From Streptomyces sp. NBC_00239 (GTDB taxonomy: Bacteria; Actinomycetota; Actinomycetes; Streptomycetales; Streptomycetaceae), in assembly GCF_036194065.1 (NCBI RefSeq), contig NZ_CP108095.1, positions 4,526,001-4,590,000 on the forward strand: 64,000 nt of DNA, given 5' to 3'. The position numbers and the translations under genes are program-made. Below are positions 32,799 through 41,280 of the stretch, piece by piece; the first letter of the stretch is position 1; each line of letters starts with the position of its first letter. The notes under the pieces were generated by a model that worked only from the letters and a program-made list of their open reading frames with translations, did no database searches and was not told the DNA's origin.

Positions 32799-34043
32799 TC
32801 ATAGGCGTGACTCCTCTCGGATACGGGCCGCGTGGGCGTGGACCTCGGCGGGGGTGAGGGTGGGGGTGTGCACCGGGGCGGCGGTGTACGGGCGGCAGGC
32901 GCGGCAGCGGCCCTCGGTGAAGGCGGTGGGCGGGCCGGGCGCGCCGCATTCGTAGCACTCGGCCCGGGGCGGGGACGCGGGGGCCGCCGGGCCCTCTGCG
33001 CCCGCCGTGCTCGCTTGTGCGGGGAGCTTGGATTCCAGGCGCTTGCGGACGAACGCCGCCGGGTGGTGGACCGGGGTGGGGAGTCCGGTCGTGAGGGTGA
33101 GGCGGATCCGGTCCGGCGAGATGCCGCGGGCGAGCCAGGGGGTGACGAGGGGGGCCAGTGCCGTGCAGTCGCCCTTGGAAAGCGCCAGCGCGGGTGCGGT
33201 CCGGCCCAGCGAGGCCAGTACGCCGTAGGCGGACGAGTACACCCCATCAGCCTCGCCGATGCCCGGCGCCGCAATCCCTGCCTCGCCGATGCCCGGAGGC
33301 GCCATCCCTGCCTCGCCGATGCCCTGGGCCGTAACCCCCGCCTTGTCGATGGCCTGGGGTGCAACATCCAGCCTCGCCGGCGTTTGAGGCGCGGGGTTTG
33401 GGGCGGAGCCCCAAGCAACCCGGCTCCGCCGGGCACCGGGCTCTGCCCGGACCCGCGCCTCAAACGCCGGCGAGGCTGGGAATTGCCCCCCGGGCGTCGG
33501 CGAGGCTGGGAATTGCCCCCCGGGCGTTGGCAAGGCCGGGGTTGGCGCCCCGGGCGTCGGAGGGGCTGGGGTTGGCGCCCGCGGCGTCGGCGCCTCGAGC
33601 GGTGGCGGAGCCAGGGGGGCCGGGCCGGACTGCCGTGCGGGGGGTGAGGCGGCGACGGCCGGGGCGGAGGACTCCGTAAGGGTGAAGCGGGTCCACCAGG
33701 AGCCGTCACGGGCGGTCCGGGAGAAGAACGTGTGGGTCACCCACCGGTTGTCCGGACCCGGCAACTGCCGCCGCACACGGTGCAGATGACCGGCCGTGGC
33801 CAGCCGGTTCAGCGCGGTGCGCAACGCGCACTGGCCCCACAGGGGCAGGACGGCGGCCAGCGTCTTGACGCTGATGTCGGAGCCGTCGGGGAGCCGGTCG
33901 ATGTATCCGGCGACGGCCGCCTCGCGGGCCGGCAGGTGCGCGAAGTCGTGTGCGGCGCGCGGCCGTTGGTCCGATGCGGCGATTTTTCCGTAGCCGGGCT
34001 TGGCGAGCGGATGCGGGGCAGCAGTAAGCTGGCTGACAGCCAT
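32799..34043 (-). CDS. Winged-HTH-like protein carrying an in-frame cloverleaf repeat
   Basis: A 414-residue protein I do not place in a named family. The N-terminal part (residues 20-130) reads as a winged helix (DISVKTLAAVLPLWGQCALR, ALNRLATAGHLHRVRRQLPG), like MarR/replication-type HTH domains. The C-terminus has a helical domain (GISPDRIRLTLTTGLPTPVH, AAFVRKRLESKL) and CYECGAPG...CRAC, a zinc-finger-like cysteine set. About residues 149-268 are coded by the repeat locus 33240-33600 and are Pro/Ala/Gly filler (TPGGQFPASP repeats). The ATG at 34043 follows AGGA. The protein may be a DNA-binding regulator. Confidence 0.75.
   Translation of the reverse strand: MAVSQLTAAPHPLAKPGYGKIAASDQRPRAAHDFAHLPAREAAVAGYIDRLPDGSDISVKTLAAVLPLWGQCALRTALNRLATAGHLHRVRRQLPGPDNRWVTHTFFSRTARDGSWWTRFTLTESSAPAVAASPPARQSGPAPLAPPPLEAPTPRAPTPAPPTPGAPTPALPTPGGQFPASPTPGGQFPASPAFEARVRAEPGARRSRVAWGSAPNPAPQTPARLDVAPQAIDKAGVTAQGIGEAGMAPPGIGEAGIAAPGIGEADGVYSSAYGVLASLGRTAPALALSKGDCTALAPLVTPWLARGISPDRIRLTLTTGLPTPVHHPAAFVRKRLESKLPAQASTAGAEGPAAPASPPRAECYECGAPGPPTAFTEGRCRACRPYTAAPVHTPTLTPAEVHAHAARIREESRL
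33240..33600. repeat. Cloverleaf repeat locus 5, inside a coding sequence
   Basis: Full copy 33368-33479 (A-B-C order; hairpin C loop is TCT instead of TCC), with about 31-nt units on both sides: CTCGCCGATGCCC types on the left and GGGCGTCGGCGAGGCTGGGA types on the right. The whole is read through on the minus strand without a stop as part of the HTH-like gene. Confidence 0.88.
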
Positions 34044-34221
34044 GGGATCGGTCCTGTTCTGAACTGCGATCTCGGTGGTCAGGCCCTCGCATGGTGTTCC
34101 AGCACCGGCGGGGGCCATTTTGCGTTCAGACGCAAGCTAGAGCCCGATGGCGCTGCGTGGCAACTCGGTCACGAATAGTCATAGCGGCTGGTATGGGCGG
34201 GAGTTGGGGAGGGTGGGGGGT

Positions 34222-34244
34222 GGTGGTGGGCTTCGCCCACCACC
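34222..34244. terminator. Terminator-like hairpin
   Basis: GGTGGTGGGC-TTC-GCCCACCACC, a 10-bp stem with a 3-nt loop, 59 bp downstream of the GNAT gene stop (minus strand). The rest of 34044-34302 shows no gene. Confidence 0.7.
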
Positions 34245-34302
34245 CATTCCCTACACAGAGCGCTCGGACCCCGAGGCTTGAGCTTCGGGCCCGGAGCGGG
34301 GG

Positions 34303-34785
34303 TCAGGCGGACGGTCGGGCGGGCGCGTAATTCACACTGCCGAGGGGCCAGTCCGAGAGCCACGCGGATACGGCGGTCCGCAGCGGGGCGTCCAACTCGG
34401 CCCGGTCGGCGCGGACCCAGGAGCGGACGGCCGTGTGGTGGGCGGGGTCGCGGGACGGGTAGATGTACACGCAGCCGATGACTTCGTCAGGGTCCTCGAT
34501 CACGCTGTACGTGAAGCCCTTGCGCTGCGCGAAGTCGTCCGCGTGCTCTTGGAGGTCGCCGAGGTTCTGCTCGGCGGACATGCCGTCGAGCGGCGGCCAG
34601 GTCTGTGTTTCCCAGCCCGGGCTGGACCGGATGTGGGCGATGCTGCCCGTCCATGCGGCGAGGTCGCGCGCGTTGTGCTCGGGGCCGAGCGGCTCCAGCC
34701 GGAAGTGAGGCGTGTTCAGGGCGGTCGGCACGTCGAAGTCCTGCGGGACGAAGGGGGCGGCGGTGGTGTCGTTGTCGCTGGTCAT
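34303..34785 (-). CDS. GNAT-family N-acetyltransferase
   Basis: A 160-residue protein of the GNAT type: FRLEPLGPEHNARDLAAWTG at the start of the fold, FTYSVIEDPDEVIGCVYIYP on strands 3-4 and VRSWVRADRAELDAPLRTAV near the acetyl-CoA site. The canonical Q/R-x-x-G-x-G/A loop is weak (WVRADRAELD), so catalytic activity is likely but not certain. The substrate is unknown. It starts at the ATG at 34785 and is divergent from the DsbA-like gene. Confidence 0.7.
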   Translation of the reverse strand: MTSDNDTTAAPFVPQDFDVPTALNTPHFRLEPLGPEHNARDLAAWTGSIAHIRSSPGWETQTWPPLDGMSAEQNLGDLQEHADDFAQRKGFTYSVIEDPDEVIGCVYIYPSRDPAHHTAVRSWVRADRAELDAPLRTAVSAWLSDWPLGSVNYAPARPSA

Positions 34786-34859
34786 GCGGCGACGCTACGA
34801 GGCTTGAGCCCCGGCCCGCATCCCCTTTCCCCGCCCCCTGCCCGACCGGCGACCCGTCG

Positions 34860-34985
34860 GACAGCCCCTGGCCTCGCCGGCGTTCCCGGCGCGACGCCCT
34901 GGGGGCAACATCCAGCCCCGCCGGCGCTTGAGGCGCGGGTCCGGGCGGAGCCCGGTGCCCGGCGGAGCCGGGTTGGCGCGGGACC
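34860..34985. repeat. Cloverleaf repeat locus 6, truncated
   Basis: 34912-34975 holds the left arm and hairpins C and B; hairpin A and the right arm are missing. One array unit (GACGCCCTGGGGGCAACATC) precedes it. It lies in the 278-bp divergent gap 34786-35063, where nothing else is seen. Confidence 0.75.
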
Positions 34986-35063
34986 CCCGGGATGTGTGCA
35001 ATGCGGGGACCCGAGGTATCGGGGGCGTGGTGGGGGTGTCGCCGCAGGTGACAGAGTCGTGGT

Positions 35064-35690
35064 GTGACGACAGCACCTGAGATTCCGCAGCCTGCCGAAG
35101 TCGACTTCTATTTCGATCCCGCCTGCCCGTTCGCCTGGATCACCTCCCGGTGGATCCTCGAAGTGGAGGCCCACCGCGAACTGGACCTCCGGTTCCGCGT
35201 GATGAGCCTGTACGTGCTCAACGAGGGCCGGGAGCTCCCGGACTGGTACCGGGATCTGGTCGACCGCTCGCTCGCGCTCACGCGGATCTGCACGGCGGTC
35301 GCGCTCGGCTACGGCGAGCAGGTGCTGCCCGCGCTGTACACGGCGATGGGCACGCGCATCCACAACGGCGGCGACAAGGACTTCATCGCCGTCGCCAAGG
35401 AGTCCCTCGCCGAGACCGGCCTGCCCGACGTCCTGGTGGAGGCCGCGCACAGCGACACGTACGACGACGCGCTGCGGCGCAGTCACCGGGACGGGATGGA
35501 GGCGGTCGGCGGGGACGTGGGGACGCCGACGATCCACATCGACGGGGTGGCGTTCTTCGGGCCGGTGCTCAATTCGATCCCGCGCGGGGAGGAGGCGGCG
35601 AAACTGTTCGACGCGGCGCAGACGCTGGCCAGGTTCCCGGACTTCTTCGAGCTGAAGCGATCGCGGAAGGGGGCGCTGAGGTTCAGCTGA
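35064..35690 (+). CDS. DsbA-family, mycothiol-dependent nitroreductase type (Rv2466c-like)
   Basis: A 208-residue thioredoxin-fold protein with a helical insert. The active site is [13 protein letters not shown]: the first Cys is present and the second position of CPWC is Ala, as in many Streptomyces members of the Rv2466c group. The cis-Pro loop is [16 protein letters not shown]. tuberculosis Rv2466c uses mycothiol as electron donor. The start is a GTG at 35064; a GTG two bases upstream is out of frame. It stands alone between opposed genes. Confidence 0.82.
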   Translation: MTTAPEIPQPAEVDFYFDPACPFAWITSRWILEVEAHRELDLRFRVMSLYVLNEGRELPDWYRDLVDRSLALTRICTAVALGYGEQVLPALYTAMGTRIHNGGDKDFIAVAKESLAETGLPDVLVEAAHSDTYDDALRRSHRDGMEAVGGDVGTPTIHIDGVAFFGPVLNSIPRGEEAAKLFDAAQTLARFPDFFELKRSRKGALRFS

Positions 35691-35693
35691 CGT

Positions 35694-36500
35694 TCAGCCG
35701 ACGTCGTTGGCCGTGGTGTTCTGGCCGATGAGGAAGCCCAGCTGGAAGCGGTGTTCGGCGCCGTACTCCGCCTTCAGGTGGGACACGTGGGACTGGAGCG
35801 AGCGCAGGCTGATGGCCAGGCGGCGGGCTATCTCGCGGTCGGAGCGGCCTTCGGCGAGGAGTTTGGCGATGGCTTCCCGGATCGCGGGGACCACGTCGGC
35901 GGCGGCGTCGGCGGCGCGTACGGGGACGAAGGGGTAGGGGGCCGCGCGGTCCCAGGCCCGTTCGAAGGTGTCGGCGAGGAAGCGGACGACGGCGGGTTCG
36001 GTGACGACCGCGGCGATCGAGCGGTCGGCGTTGGCGGGCAGGAACACCGTCGTGCGGTCGACGATGATCAGGCGGTCGAAGAACTCGTCCAGGGTGCGGA
36101 TGCGGGCTCCGTACTCCGTGACGGTCCGGACGTAGTCCTTCGTCGCCTCGTCGAAGCGGGTGCTGTGCTGGTAGAGCGTGCGCATGGCGACACCGGCGGA
36201 GATCCGGCCGCGTACGGCTTCCAGCGCGGCCCGCAGGACCGGTCCGGGGCGGGGGCCCTCGGGCTGGGCGGTGAGGATCTCGATGCGGGCGGCGTCGATG
36301 TGCTCCTGCATGGCGGCGAGGATCTCCGCCTTGCCGTGTACGTAGCGGATGCCGGGGCCGTCGGCGGGTGGCCCGGGGCGCGGGGCGGGGCGGGCGTCCG
36401 CCTCGGCGGCGAGCCGGTCGGCCAGCTCGTTCAACGACCGGGCGGCTTCCCTCAGCGCCCGTTGCGGATCTGCGGCGTTCGTGTCTTTCTGCTGCGGCAT
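35694..36500 (-). CDS. LuxR-type HTH regulator with PLD-like sensor half
   Basis: A 268-residue protein. The N-terminal part (20-200) resembles TrmB/PLD-fold effector domains (EILAAMQEHIDAARIEILTA, RIRTLDEFFDRLIIVDRTTVF). The C-terminus is a LuxR HTH: AIAKLLAEGRSDREIARRLAI and LRSLQSHVSHLKAEYGAEHR. Many such single regulators in Streptomyces lie near natural-product or stress genes; here no target is obvious. It starts at the ATG at 36500. Confidence 0.78.
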   Translation of the reverse strand: MPQQKDTNAADPQRALREAARSLNELADRLAAEADARPAPRPGPPADGPGIRYVHGKAEILAAMQEHIDAARIEILTAQPEGPRPGPVLRAALEAVRGRISAGVAMRTLYQHSTRFDEATKDYVRTVTEYGARIRTLDEFFDRLIIVDRTTVFLPANADRSIAAVVTEPAVVRFLADTFERAWDRAAPYPFVPVRAADAAADVVPAIREAIAKLLAEGRSDREIARRLAISLRSLQSHVSHLKAEYGAEHRFQLGFLIGQNTTANDVG

Positions 36501-36704
36501 CTGCGCATCCCCCGGTGTACGGCACGTCCGGGGACCAGGATCGCCGAAGGCCCCACGGGGGTGGGCCTTCGGCCCCCTGGTGTGTCCGTGGGCGGGGACG
36601 GCTGCGTACGTCCTTCGATCGTGGGACGCTGGGGAAAAGCGGCCTCGTGCCGCTCAACCGTCGATCTGGGTTCACGCCATGGGCCACAGGAGAAGGGACC
36701 CGCG

Positions 36705-37307
36705 ATGACCGCTGCCATGGTCGAGCCCGGCCGGAACGCCGGTGGCCGTGCGTGGGAGTACCTGCTGCAGAGCTGGCGTGAGCTGGACGTGCCGGAGGGC
36801 TGGCGCGCCGAGATCGACGCAGGACAGATCCACTTGGCACCGCCGCCCCATCCGTTCCACAACGAGATCGCAGAGCTCCTCCAGCGCGCCCGGTACGGCG
36901 TGCTTCCGCTGGAGATCGGCCTGTACCAGACACTCGGCATCCGAATCGGCTCGCTCGGCAGGCTGTACGTTCCCGACCTTGCCATGGTGCCGCGCAGGCT
37001 GGTGGCTGGTGCGGATCCCGACGTTGCTTTGCCCATCGACGCGGCCGAGGCGCTGCTCGTCGTGGAGATCACTTCCAAGAGCAACGCCGACGACGACCGG
37101 AAGAAAAAGCTGTGGGCGTACGCCCACGCGCCCGTGCCCGTCTATCTGCTGATCGACCGGTTCGACCTGCACGGCCCCACCACCACGCTGTTCACGAACC
37201 CGGAGAACGGGGTCTACAAGGACAGCCACCGGGTGGCGTTCGGGGATGTGGTGGAGCTGCCGAAGCCGTTCGCGGTGAAGATCGACACCGGGTCGTTCCC
37301 GGTCTAG
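36705..37307 (+). CDS. Uma2-family (DUF820) endonuclease-fold protein
   Basis: A 200-residue protein with the same fold as the gene at 32152: WRAEIDAGQIHLAPPPHP, YVPDLAMVPRR (catalytic Asp), ALLVVEITSKSNADDDRKKK (acidic and Lys residues) and [26 protein letters not shown] precedes the ATG. Its stop codon lies in a 16-bp palindrome with a DasR-like centre (37298-37313). It is divergent from the LuxR-type gene by 204 bp, which hold no other gene. Confidence 0.85.
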   Translation: MTAAMVEPGRNAGGRAWEYLLQSWRELDVPEGWRAEIDAGQIHLAPPPHPFHNEIAELLQRARYGVLPLEIGLYQTLGIRIGSLGRLYVPDLAMVPRRLVAGADPDVALPIDAAEALLVVEITSKSNADDDRKKKLWAYAHAPVPVYLLIDRFDLHGPTTTLFTNPENGVYKDSHRVAFGDVVELPKPFAVKIDTGSFPV

Positions 37308-37313
37308 ACCGGG
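37298..37313. promoter_or_regulatory. Palindrome CCCGGTCTAGACCGGG over a stop codon
   Basis: A perfect 16-bp palindrome whose central 10 bases (GGTCTAGACC) equal the core of a dre site, but with G/C flanks. The TAG stop of the Uma2 gene is in its centre. It is followed by two copies of an 18-bp repeat (37317-37352). It could be a short terminator stem or a weak DasR site. Confidence 0.4.
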
Positions 37314-37450
37314 TCCTCGATCGGCATCGGGGTGTCGATCGACATCGGGGTATCGCGTTCCACGGACCGGACGCCCGACCGCGCTGCTCTTCACCGGCGG
37401 CCTCTGGCCCGGAGCCCAAAGATCCGCCAGGCGTGGCCCGTTCGTGATCA

Positions 37451-37477
37451 TCCGGTGTACAACTCCCGTACACCGGA
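37451..37477. promoter_or_regulatory. Inverted repeat upstream of secreted protein gene
   Basis: TCCGGTGTAC, 7-nt spacer, GTACACCGGA: a perfect 10-bp inverted repeat ending 16 bp before the ATG at 37494. The position suits an operator or a leader hairpin at the ribosome site. Confidence 0.55.
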
Positions 37478-37493
37478 CCGGGTCGGACAGGGC

Positions 37494-38945
37494 ATGAAGT
37501 CTCGTCTCGCAGTATTGGCCGCGGCCGGCCTCACGGCCCTCGGGCTGTCGGCACCGGCCGCGCTCGCCTCCACCCCCGCCTCAGCCGCCGTCCCCGCGGC
37601 CCTGTCCGCCCCCGCCGCCGAGCCGCCGATCCGGCTTTCCGCCCCGCCCGTGAGCATGGCTCCCGGCGGCTGGCAGCACCTGGGGGTCTTCTACGACAAC
37701 CCGGGTACGGAGTTCCAGGGCGCCTTCACCATCACCGCGGACTTCGCGGGCATCGCCGGATTCGCCAAGGCCGAATTCGTGGAGCCCGAGCACGAGGACT
37801 GCACGGTGACCGGCACCAAGGTCACCTGCCCGTCGGGGTACTTGGGATTCGACGGGCTGCGCGCGGGCGCCCACGACCGGCTGGCCACGATCGCGGTCCG
37901 GGCCCTTCCCGGAGCGAAGCTCGGGGACCGGGGGACCGTGACGGTGTCGGCCGACGTCCCGGGCCGCACCGTGAACGCCGTCACCGCGAAGGTGGGGGTC
38001 GGCGGCCCGGACCTGGTCATGAAGATGGCCAAGCACAACGAGCGGCCCAAGGCCGGCGCGAAGCTCCCGCTGCCGTTCGTCCTCAGCAACGAGGGCACCG
38101 AGCCGGTCACCGACGTCCTGTTCACCGCGGAGGCCTCGTACGGCCTCCAGCTGGGCGGCGACCACCGCAACTGCTCGTACCGTCCGGGCGCCATCGTCGG
38201 CGCCGACGGCCCGCTGCTCGGCATGTGGTCCACCTTCCAGTGCCGCATCAAGGGCACCTTCGCACCCGGCAAGAGCTACCGGCTGGCGATCCCCGCCGGG
38301 ATCCGGGTGGCCGAGTACGCCTCGAGTTCGGAGACGTTCTTCATCCGCGTGGACGAGGACAACGCGGCGAACCGCAAGGCATGGCGCAAGGGTCTCAAGG
38401 TGCGCACCGGCACGGGTCCCGAGCTGACGTTCATGACGGTTCCCACGGCCGCCTCGACCGGGCTCGGCGACACGGGCCGGGACGTGAACCGCTACAACAG
38501 CCACTACTACGGCACGGTGTCGGTGGCGGGCGGCGCGGACTTCGCGACGGTCGGCACGACCGTGCGGGGCAAGGCCGGCGCGAAGGTGCAGGCCACGGTC
38601 AAGCTGCGCAACAAGGGCGCCGCCTACTTCCTCTCGGCCCGTGAGGTGCAGGGCGTCCTGAAGCTGCCGCAGGGCGTGTCGGTGGTCAAGGCCGACCCCG
38701 CCTGCGCGGCGCGCAAGCGCGCGGACGGCACCGTGTCGTACTACCTGTGCACGGTGACGCCGCCCGGCGGCCGGGGCTTCGTGAAGCCGGGCGACGAGTT
38801 CGCGTACACCTTCACCCTGAAGCTGGAGAAGACCCTCGAGAACGTCTCCGGCACGTTCTCGACGAGGTTCAACCTCGACGCGAGCACCGACCCGAACCCC
38901 GCGAACAACACGGCCAAGCTGCGGGTGAATCCCCGGAGCGCGTAG
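37494..38945 (+). CDS. Large secreted protein with CARDB/DUF11-like repeats
   Basis: A 483-residue exported protein. The signal peptide is MKSRLAVLAAAGLTALGLSA, with cleavage near ALA-ST. The rest is beta-sandwich sequence in three or four blocks, with VKLRNKGAAYFLSAREVQG and the closing FNLDASTDPNPANNTAKLRV typical of CARDB/DUF11-type domains with a D-PNP-NN-A calcium or packing motif. There is no sortase signal or transmembrane tail, so it is probably released. The role is unknown. It lies 186 bp after the Uma2 gene, with an inverted repeat just before it. Confidence 0.75.
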   Translation: MKSRLAVLAAAGLTALGLSAPAALASTPASAAVPAALSAPAAEPPIRLSAPPVSMAPGGWQHLGVFYDNPGTEFQGAFTITADFAGIAGFAKAEFVEPEHEDCTVTGTKVTCPSGYLGFDGLRAGAHDRLATIAVRALPGAKLGDRGTVTVSADVPGRTVNAVTAKVGVGGPDLVMKMAKHNERPKAGAKLPLPFVLSNEGTEPVTDVLFTAEASYGLQLGGDHRNCSYRPGAIVGADGPLLGMWSTFQCRIKGTFAPGKSYRLAIPAGIRVAEYASSSETFFIRVDEDNAANRKAWRKGLKVRTGTGPELTFMTVPTAASTGLGDTGRDVNRYNSHYYGTVSVAGGADFATVGTTVRGKAGAKVQATVKLRNKGAAYFLSAREVQGVLKLPQGVSVVKADPACAARKRADGTVSYYLCTVTPPGGRGFVKPGDEFAYTFTLKLEKTLENVSGTFSTRFNLDASTDPNPANNTAKLRVNPRSA

Positions 38946-39071
38946 GTACGGTTCGCGTGGCCCGTTCCTGATGGCCGTGTCCCGACGCCGGCGCGCGGGC
39001 GGGCGCGGCCGACGGGAGAGGATGGGGGCGGCGGACGGGCGAGCCGGCCGCGACACGGAGGAGAAGACCGC

Positions 39072-39404
39072 ATGGCAGCAGTCGGGGTGCACCACCCCAA
39101 GGAAGACGCGGAATTCGACTTCGTGCTCGCGCACGTCGGCGGCCCGGTGCTCGCCTACTTCTGGGGCGTCTGGGCCGCCGCCTGCAAGGACCTGGAACCG
39201 GTGGTCAAGGACGTGGCCCGGGAGTACGCGGGCCGGGTCGCCGTCGTACGGACCGACATCGTCCGCTGCCCCGCCGCCACCAAGCGGTACGAGGTGTTGG
39301 GCGCGCCCACCTTCGTGCTGATCCGCGACGGCGAGGCGGTGGCCACCACGACGGAGGCCACCGACGGGGCGGGCGTCCGGGCCTTCCTGGACGCCCACCT
39401 CTAG
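39072..39404 (+). CDS. Thioredoxin-like protein lacking the CxxC pair
   Basis: A 110-residue thioredoxin fold: PVLAYFWGVWAAACKDLEPVV at the active site and GAPTFVLIRDGEAV with the cis-Pro. The usual WCGPC is WAAAC, so only the second Cys remains and disulphide exchange by the normal mechanism is not possible. It is short but complete. GGAGGAGA precedes the ATG. It may act as a binding or monothiol protein. Confidence 0.82.
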   Translation: MAAVGVHHPKEDAEFDFVLAHVGGPVLAYFWGVWAAACKDLEPVVKDVAREYAGRVAVVRTDIVRCPAATKRYEVLGAPTFVLIRDGEAVATTTEATDGAGVRAFLDAHL

Positions 39405-39408
39405 CCCG

Positions 39409-39663
39409 TCAGAGGGCGGTGACGAACGCCGCCCAGGCGTGGTCCCGGAACACCAGATGGGGGCCGTCGGGGACCTTGGAGTCCCGGACGGGGACTACGC
39501 CGGGGTGGCCGTCGGCCACCTCCAGGCAGTTCCCGCCGTCGCCTCCGCTGTGCGTGGACTTGCGCCAAGTGGCCATCTCGACGCAGCTACCGCCGCTGCC
39601 GTCGCTGTAGCTGGATTTATGCCACGCGGCCGTCGAGAGGTCGTACTCAGGCATCCTGATCAT
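39409..39663 (-). CDS. DUF397-domain protein
   Basis: An 84-residue protein with two tandem half-domains: KSSYSDGSGGSCVEMA and KSTHSGGDGGNCLEVA, each with the S-x-x-x-G-x-x-CVEVA core. Such proteins pair with XRE regulators in Streptomyces (as with WhiJ and BldB-type sets) and often act as their antagonists. The start at 39663 has GGAGG upstream and overlaps the end of the XRE gene by 17 bp, so they are coupled. Confidence 0.88.
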   Translation of the reverse strand: MIRMPEYDLSTAAWHKSSYSDGSGGSCVEMATWRKSTHSGGDGGNCLEVADGHPGVVPVRDSKVPDGPHLVFRDHAWAAFVTAL

Positions 39664-40483
39664 GTGCGTAATCCTCCGCCATGGACTCGATCAAGGCCAG
39701 GGATTCGCTGGGTGACAGCGCGGTGGCCGTGAGCAGATCGTAGGACAGAGAGTGGCGGGCCACTTCGGCCGGATCGTCAAACAGCAGCCCCGTACCGTTG
39801 CCTTGGACATACGCGAGCGGCGGCGCATCGTTGAACGACATGAGCTGAAGAAAGCCGCCCATCGACGAGTGGGCGCCGACCTTGAACGGCACGACCTGAA
39901 CGATGATCCGGTGAGCTCGGGCCAGAGAAGCGATATGAGCCAGCGCTTCGCCCATTACGGCGGGTCCACCGACCACCCTGTGGAGAACGGCCTCGTCAAG
40001 CACGCACCAGAACATCGGGGTTGTTGGATTTTTGAGGATGACGGCTCGCTCCAAGCGGTTCGCGACCAACTCGTCGATCTCCGCATCGGTGGCCGTCGGC
40101 TGGTACGCGCGGAAGATCTCCCGGGCGTACGGGCCGGTCTGCAACAGCCCAGGGATCGTCAGGGGCGCGTACTCCCGGATGGCCTTCGCCAGCGCCTCCG
40201 CCTCGGCGGCGGCCGCGAAGTGGTCCGGGTACTTGGACTTGGCCGCCGCGCCGCAGTTGCGGACGAAGAAGCCGTCGGTGTGGAGGATGTCGTCGATCTG
40301 ACGGGCGAAATCGAGGTGCATGCGGCGCGTGCCCGCTTCGAGCTGGCCGATGAACGAACCGCTGACGAAGAGCAGTTCAGCCAGTTCGGCCTGACTGAGG
40401 CCGGCACGCTCGCGCGCGACGCGCAGTTCGGCGCCGAGCAGGGCGCGGGGGGAGGAGGAGGGGTCGAGGCTCTTACCTGCCAT
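39647..40483 (-). CDS. XRE-family regulator with DUF5753 domain
   Basis: A 278-residue protein. The N-terminal helix-turn-helix is LRVARERAGLSQAELAELL and SGSFIGQLEAGTRRM. The C-terminal DUF5753 part has YAPLTIPGLLQTGPYAREIF and FWCVLDEAVLHRVVGGPAVM. It is the partner of the DUF397 gene directly downstream, and the small divergent gene at 40591 may be a third member of the set. GGAG precedes the ATG at 40483. Genes of this type number in the dozens per Streptomyces genome and affect development. Confidence 0.92.
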   Translation of the reverse strand: MAGKSLDPSSSPRALLGAELRVARERAGLSQAELAELLFVSGSFIGQLEAGTRRMHLDFARQIDDILHTDGFFVRNCGAAAKSKYPDHFAAAAEAEALAKAIREYAPLTIPGLLQTGPYAREIFRAYQPTATDAEIDELVANRLERAVILKNPTTPMFWCVLDEAVLHRVVGGPAVMGEALAHIASLARAHRIIVQVVPFKVGAHSSMGGFLQLMSFNDAPPLAYVQGNGTGLLFDDPAEVARHSLSYDLLTATALSPSESLALIESMAEDYAHDQDA

Positions 40484-40590
40484 GGCAACTCCAGGGCCAA
40501 CAGGTGGGGTTGTACTGCTTTCCTCCTTGAAGGCTAGCGAGCGCGTCGCCACTCTGTGTGGAGAAGTCGAATACTCAGAGTAGAAGGTGC

Positions 40591-40824
40591 ATGACAATGG
40601 GACTCACGACGCACGAGCGGTTCCTGGCGGTGCAGGATGCGGTGGTGCAGCTCAAGGAGGCGCTCGCCGGGGTGGGGGTGGTGCTGCCGTCCGTGGGCAT
40701 GGACCAGGTCTCGGCGGCGGGGGCGTACGGGCTGCCGCTGATCGATCTCGGGCGGTGCAATCTCGACACGGCCCTCCGCCTGACCGCGGTGCTCCACGAG
40801 CGGGCCCGGCCCGTGACGCCCTGA
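40591..40824 (+). CDS. Small hypothetical protein divergent from XRE gene
   Basis: A 77-residue protein (MTMGLTTHERFLAVQDAVVQ; DLGRCNLDTALRLTAVLHER) without export signal. Helical and leucine-rich. AAGG is five to eight bases before the ATG at 40591; a second ATG is two codons later. Family unknown, but its divergent position 107 bp from the XRE/DUF397 pair is typical of WhiJ-like sets. Confidence 0.55.
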   Translation: MTMGLTTHERFLAVQDAVVQLKEALAGVGVVLPSVGMDQVSAAGAYGLPLIDLGRCNLDTALRLTAVLHERARPVTP

Positions 40825-41275
40825 GGTCCGACCCCCAGCCCTTCCGGTGCCCGGCGCGCGGCACTGCGTGCGGCAACCCCCAGCCCTTGTCGGCACTGCG
40901 TGCGGCAACTTCCAGCCTCGCCGGCACTGCGTGCGGCAACCCCCAGCCCTTGTCGGCGCTGCGGGGCGCCACCCCAGCCTTGTCGGCGCTGCGTGCGGCA
41001 AATTCCAGCCTCGCCGGCGTTTGAGGCGCGGGGTTTGGGGCGGAGCCCCAAGAAAACCCGGCTGGCGCCGGGCACCGGGCCCTGCCCGGACCCGCTCCTC
41101 AAACGCCGGAGGGGCTGGAGGTTGCCCTCAGGGCGCTGGAGGGGCTGGAGGTTGTCCTCAGGGCGCTGGAGGGGCTGGAGGTTGCCCTCAGGGCGCCGGC
41201 GAGGCTGGAGGTTGCCCCTCAGGGCGCCGGCGAGGCTGAAGGCGCGCCACGGTCAGCCGGCGAGGCTGAGGGGTG
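40825..41275. repeat. Cloverleaf repeat locus 7 with arrays on both sides
   Basis: Full copy 41005-41118 (A-B-C order) with loop changes: hairpin B loop TGGC, hairpin C loop CCT. Its right arm is of the GGAG type, the left of the GGCG type. Left array 40826-41004: 31-nt units with CGGCACTGCGTGCGGCAAC and CCCAGCCCTTGT. Right array 41119-41275: units with GGCTGGAGGTTGCCCTCAGG. It lies between convergent genes; no gene is supported in 40825-41280. Confidence 0.88.
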
Positions 41276-41280
41276 TGCGG

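Noticed and set aside
41005..41118. The repeats as plain intrinsic terminators
   Set aside because: Some lie between convergent genes, but others are in divergent promoters (10821, 34912, 52277) or inside genes (24151, 33368). Terminator action may be a side effect only.
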